A DNA stretch of 6,638 bases from Betaproteobacteria bacterium (GTDB lineage Bacteria; Pseudomonadota; Gammaproteobacteria; Burkholderiales; Rhodocyclaceae). Both the position numbers and the translations under genes were made by a program. The notes below the pieces were generated by a model, which was not told the origin of the DNA, made no database searches, and saw nothing but the letters and a program-made list of their open reading frames with translations. Shown one piece after another: positions 5,467 to 6,638 of this stretch. How positions within the stretch are numbered: the first letter of the stretch is position 1; each line of letters opens with the position of its first letter. The stretch covers positions 1 through 6,638 of the forward strand of contig JAEHDO010000093.1 in assembly GCA_016880375.1 (NCBI GenBank), written 5' to 3'.

Positions 5467-5871
5467 ATGTACAAAGCAATGCTTTTTGCCCTGCTGGCGG
5501 TCAGCGCGGCGGCTGCCGCGGCCACGCCGCGGGAGACGATCAATGCCTATGCCGTCGAGGCGGTCCGGCAGTCGCCCGGCTTCCAGCCCTCCGCCCGGCG
5601 CGGCGCCGAGTTCTACGCCAGGCGCTTCGCCGTCTCGGACAAGATGCCGGCCTGTACGGCCTGCCATACCGATTCGCCGGCGCAGCCGGGCCGGCACGCC
5701 GTCACCGGCAAGGCCATCAAGCCCTTGGCGCCGCGTGCCGAGGCCGCCCGCTTCACCGACCCAGCGAAGACGGAGAAGTGGTTCCGCCGCAACTGCACCG
5801 AGGTGCTGGGGCGCGAATGCAGCGCCGCCGAGAAGGCGGATTTCATCCAGTTCCTGGCGGAGGGGCTGTGA
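5467..5871 (+). CDS. SHP-type monoheme cytochrome c (sphaeroides heme protein, DUF1924-like)
   Basis: This is a 134-residue exported cytochrome. Residues 1-19 form a signal peptide with a hydrophobic alanine-rich core, with cleavage likely before Thr20, so the protein acts in the periplasm. The single heme site is CTACH (63-67). Downstream, WFRRNCTEVLGREC (105-118) places Asn109 where the Rhodobacter sphaeroides SHP has its unusual asparagine heme ligand (Asn88 of the mature protein, against about 90 here after signal removal). Cys110 and Cys118 are positioned to form a disulfide. No methionine lies in the usual place for a sixth ligand. In the known SHP the asparagine leaves upon reduction, which opens the heme to O2 or NO. 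Translation starts at ATG 5467 with AAAGGA 6 bases upstream. Its stop overlaps the GTG start of the diheme cytochrome gene. SHP takes electrons from that protein in the known system; its physiological role is unsettled. Confidence 0.85.
   Translation: MYKAMLFALLAVSAAAAAATPRETINAYAVEAVRQSPGFQPSARRGAEFYARRFAVSDKMPACTACHTDSPAQPGRHAVTGKAIKPLAPRAEAARFTDPAKTEKWFRRNCTEVLGRECSAAEKADFIQFLAEGL
5859..5865 (+). promoter_or_regulatory. Shine-Dalgarno sequence deciding the diheme cytochrome start
   Basis: GGAGGGG lies just before GTG at 5868 (GGAGG is 4 bases away, slightly tight). It supports the GTG start over the other in-frame options further upstream, which would lie deep inside the shp gene. Confidence 0.65.
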
Positions 5872-6347
5872 GGGCCGCCCTGCTGCCCCTGTTCGCCGGG
5901 GCCATTCTGGCGATCTCGCTGCCGGCGCGCGCCGACCGCCTGCCGGTGCCGGCCGATGCGCCGGCGTCCTTCAAGGCCGAGTGCGGCGGCTGCCACCTGC
6001 CGTTTCCGCCGGCGCTGCTGACGGCGCCGGACTGGAAGCGGGTGATGGCGCGGCTCGACAAGCATTACGGCGACAACGCCAGCCTCGACGAGAAGACGCG
6101 GCGCGAACTGGAGGACTTCCTCGTGCGCAACGCCGCCGGCAATGGCCGCATGGCCGGCCAGGGCGATCCGCCGCGGTTAACCGCCAGCGCCTGGTTCCAG
6201 CGCGAGCACCGCAAGGTGCCCGCATCCCTCTGGCGCGATGCGCGCGTGAAAAGCGCGTCGAACTGCAGCGCCTGCCACAGCCGTGCCGAGCAGGGCAGCT
6301 ACCGCGGACGCGAAATCGCCCTGCCGGAACTGCGTGAAAAACACTGA
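5868..6347 (+). CDS. DHC-type diheme cytochrome c
   Basis: With the GTG start at 5868 the protein has 159 residues and opens with a clean signal peptide, RAALLPLFAGAILAISL ending PARA (residues 19-22) before Asp23, so it is periplasmic. Two heme c sites are visible: CGGCH (39-43) and CSACH (133-137). Probable distal ligands are His66 in LDKHYGDNASL and His114 in QREHRKVP, giving two bis-histidine, low-potential hemes as in the Rhodobacter DHC. In that system DHC carries electrons from membrane cytochrome b561 to SHP. The reading frame stays open back to 5445, but that extension would run over the shp gene and lack a leader peptide, so I reject it. The start overlaps the shp stop as GTGA, implying coupled translation, and the b561 gene starts 10 bp downstream. 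A general diheme cytochrome of other function is the alternative, but the neighbours argue against it. Confidence 0.88.
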   Translation: MRAALLPLFAGAILAISLPARADRLPVPADAPASFKAECGGCHLPFPPALLTAPDWKRVMARLDKHYGDNASLDEKTRRELEDFLVRNAAGNGRMAGQGDPPRLTASAWFQREHRKVPASLWRDARVKSASNCSACHSRAEQGSYRGREIALPELREKH

Positions 6348-6357
6348 GGAGACCGAG

Positions 6358-6638
6358 ATGAAGAAGATACTGGTCTGGGATTTGCCGGTGCGCCTCGGCC
6401 ACTGGCTGATGGTCGGCGGTTTCGTTCTCGCCTGGGCCACCGGCGACAGCGAAAAATGGCGGCTGGTGCATGTCTTCGCCGGCAGCACGGTGATGGCGGT
6501 GGCCGCCTACCGCCTGCTGTGGGGCATCGTCGGCAGCCGCCATGCCCGCTTCGCCGAATTCGTGCGCGGCCCGCGGCAGGCCGTCGCCTATCTGAAGAGC
6601 CTGCTGCAGGCGCGGCCGGCGCACTATGCCGGCCACAA
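6358..6638 (+). CDS. Bacterial cytochrome b561 (membrane electron donor), 3' end outside window
   Basis: The first 93 codons are present. The protein opens MKKILVWDLPVRLGHWLM, the characteristic start of the bacterial b561/hydrogenase b-type cytochrome family, with His15 in the first membrane helix (about 14-28). A second hydrophobic segment follows His38 (LVHVFAGSTVMAVAAYRLLWGIVGSRHARF, about 36-65), where His38 is a probable heme b ligand. The last residues, HYAGH, match the conserved segment before the third helix. GAGGAG (6346-6351) sits 6 bases before the ATG at 6358, and the gap to the diheme cytochrome gene is 10 bp. It would oxidise quinol in the inner membrane and pass electrons to the diheme cytochrome and on to SHP. 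The missing part should hold the remaining helices and heme ligands. Confidence 0.9.
   Translation, partial: MKKILVWDLPVRLGHWLMVGGFVLAWATGDSEKWRLVHVFAGSTVMAVAAYRLLWGIVGSRHARFAEFVRGPRQAVAYLKSLLQARPAHYAGH

Noticed and set aside
5445..5867. N-terminal extension of the diheme cytochrome frame back to the ATG at 5445
   Set aside because: The extension overlaps the shp gene in another frame and would bury the signal peptide inside the protein; the GTG at 5868 has a Shine-Dalgarno sequence and is followed directly by a good leader.
5613..6065. A 150-codon open frame on the minus strand under the cytochrome genes
   Set aside because: It is antisense to two cytochrome genes with intact heme motifs and resembles no family.

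Overview
This high-GC window carries two divergent gene clusters that face away from one AT-rich intergenic region (5215-5466). The gene content suggests a betaproteobacterium of the Azoarcus/Thauera/Rhodocyclaceae kind. This is inferred from the combination of a 2-aminobenzoyl-CoA monooxygenase/reductase pathway and a set of c- and b-type cytochromes; no phylogenetic marker is present.

Left part (1-5214, all minus strand): a compact five-gene operon for aerobic, CoA-dependent breakdown of 2-aminobenzoate (anthranilate). In transcription order it encodes a 762-residue fused flavin monooxygenase/old-yellow-enzyme reductase (abmA type), a MarR-family regulator, an aryl-CoA ligase (abmG type), a hotdog-fold acyl-CoA thioesterase, and a RidA-family protein cut by the window edge. 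After a 50-bp gap behind the first gene, the others are separated by 1 bp or overlap in ATGA, so they are probably co-transcribed and translationally coupled. The ligase would make 2-aminobenzoyl-CoA. The fused enzyme would hydroxylate and reduce it to a non-aromatic enamine (2-amino-5-oxocyclohex-1-enecarbonyl-CoA). RidA is a plausible catalyst for releasing ammonia from that enamine, and the thioesterase could recycle CoA from stalled thioesters. The later beta-oxidation-like genes are not in the window and may lie beyond base 1.

Middle (5215-5466): the regulatory region. It holds a good sigma70-like promoter for the aminobenzoate operon, a perfect 11-4-11 palindrome, a degenerate copy of that palindrome lying over the promoter, a 9/10 match to an FNR/Anr-type box on the cytochrome side, and a 7-7-7 inverted repeat next to the ribosome-binding site of the first cytochrome gene.

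Right part (5467-6638, plus strand): a cluster encoding an SHP-type (sphaeroides heme protein, DUF1924-like) monoheme cytochrome c with a likely asparagine heme ligand, a DHC-type diheme cytochrome c, and the N-terminal part of a bacterial cytochrome b561 that runs off the window. This matches the known three-gene arrangement in which b561 passes quinol electrons to the diheme cytochrome and then to the O2/NO-binding SHP. The FNR-like box suggests control by low oxygen. The most interesting points are the RidA protein as a possible dedicated enamine hydrolase, and the two oxygen-related clusters sharing one regulatory region.
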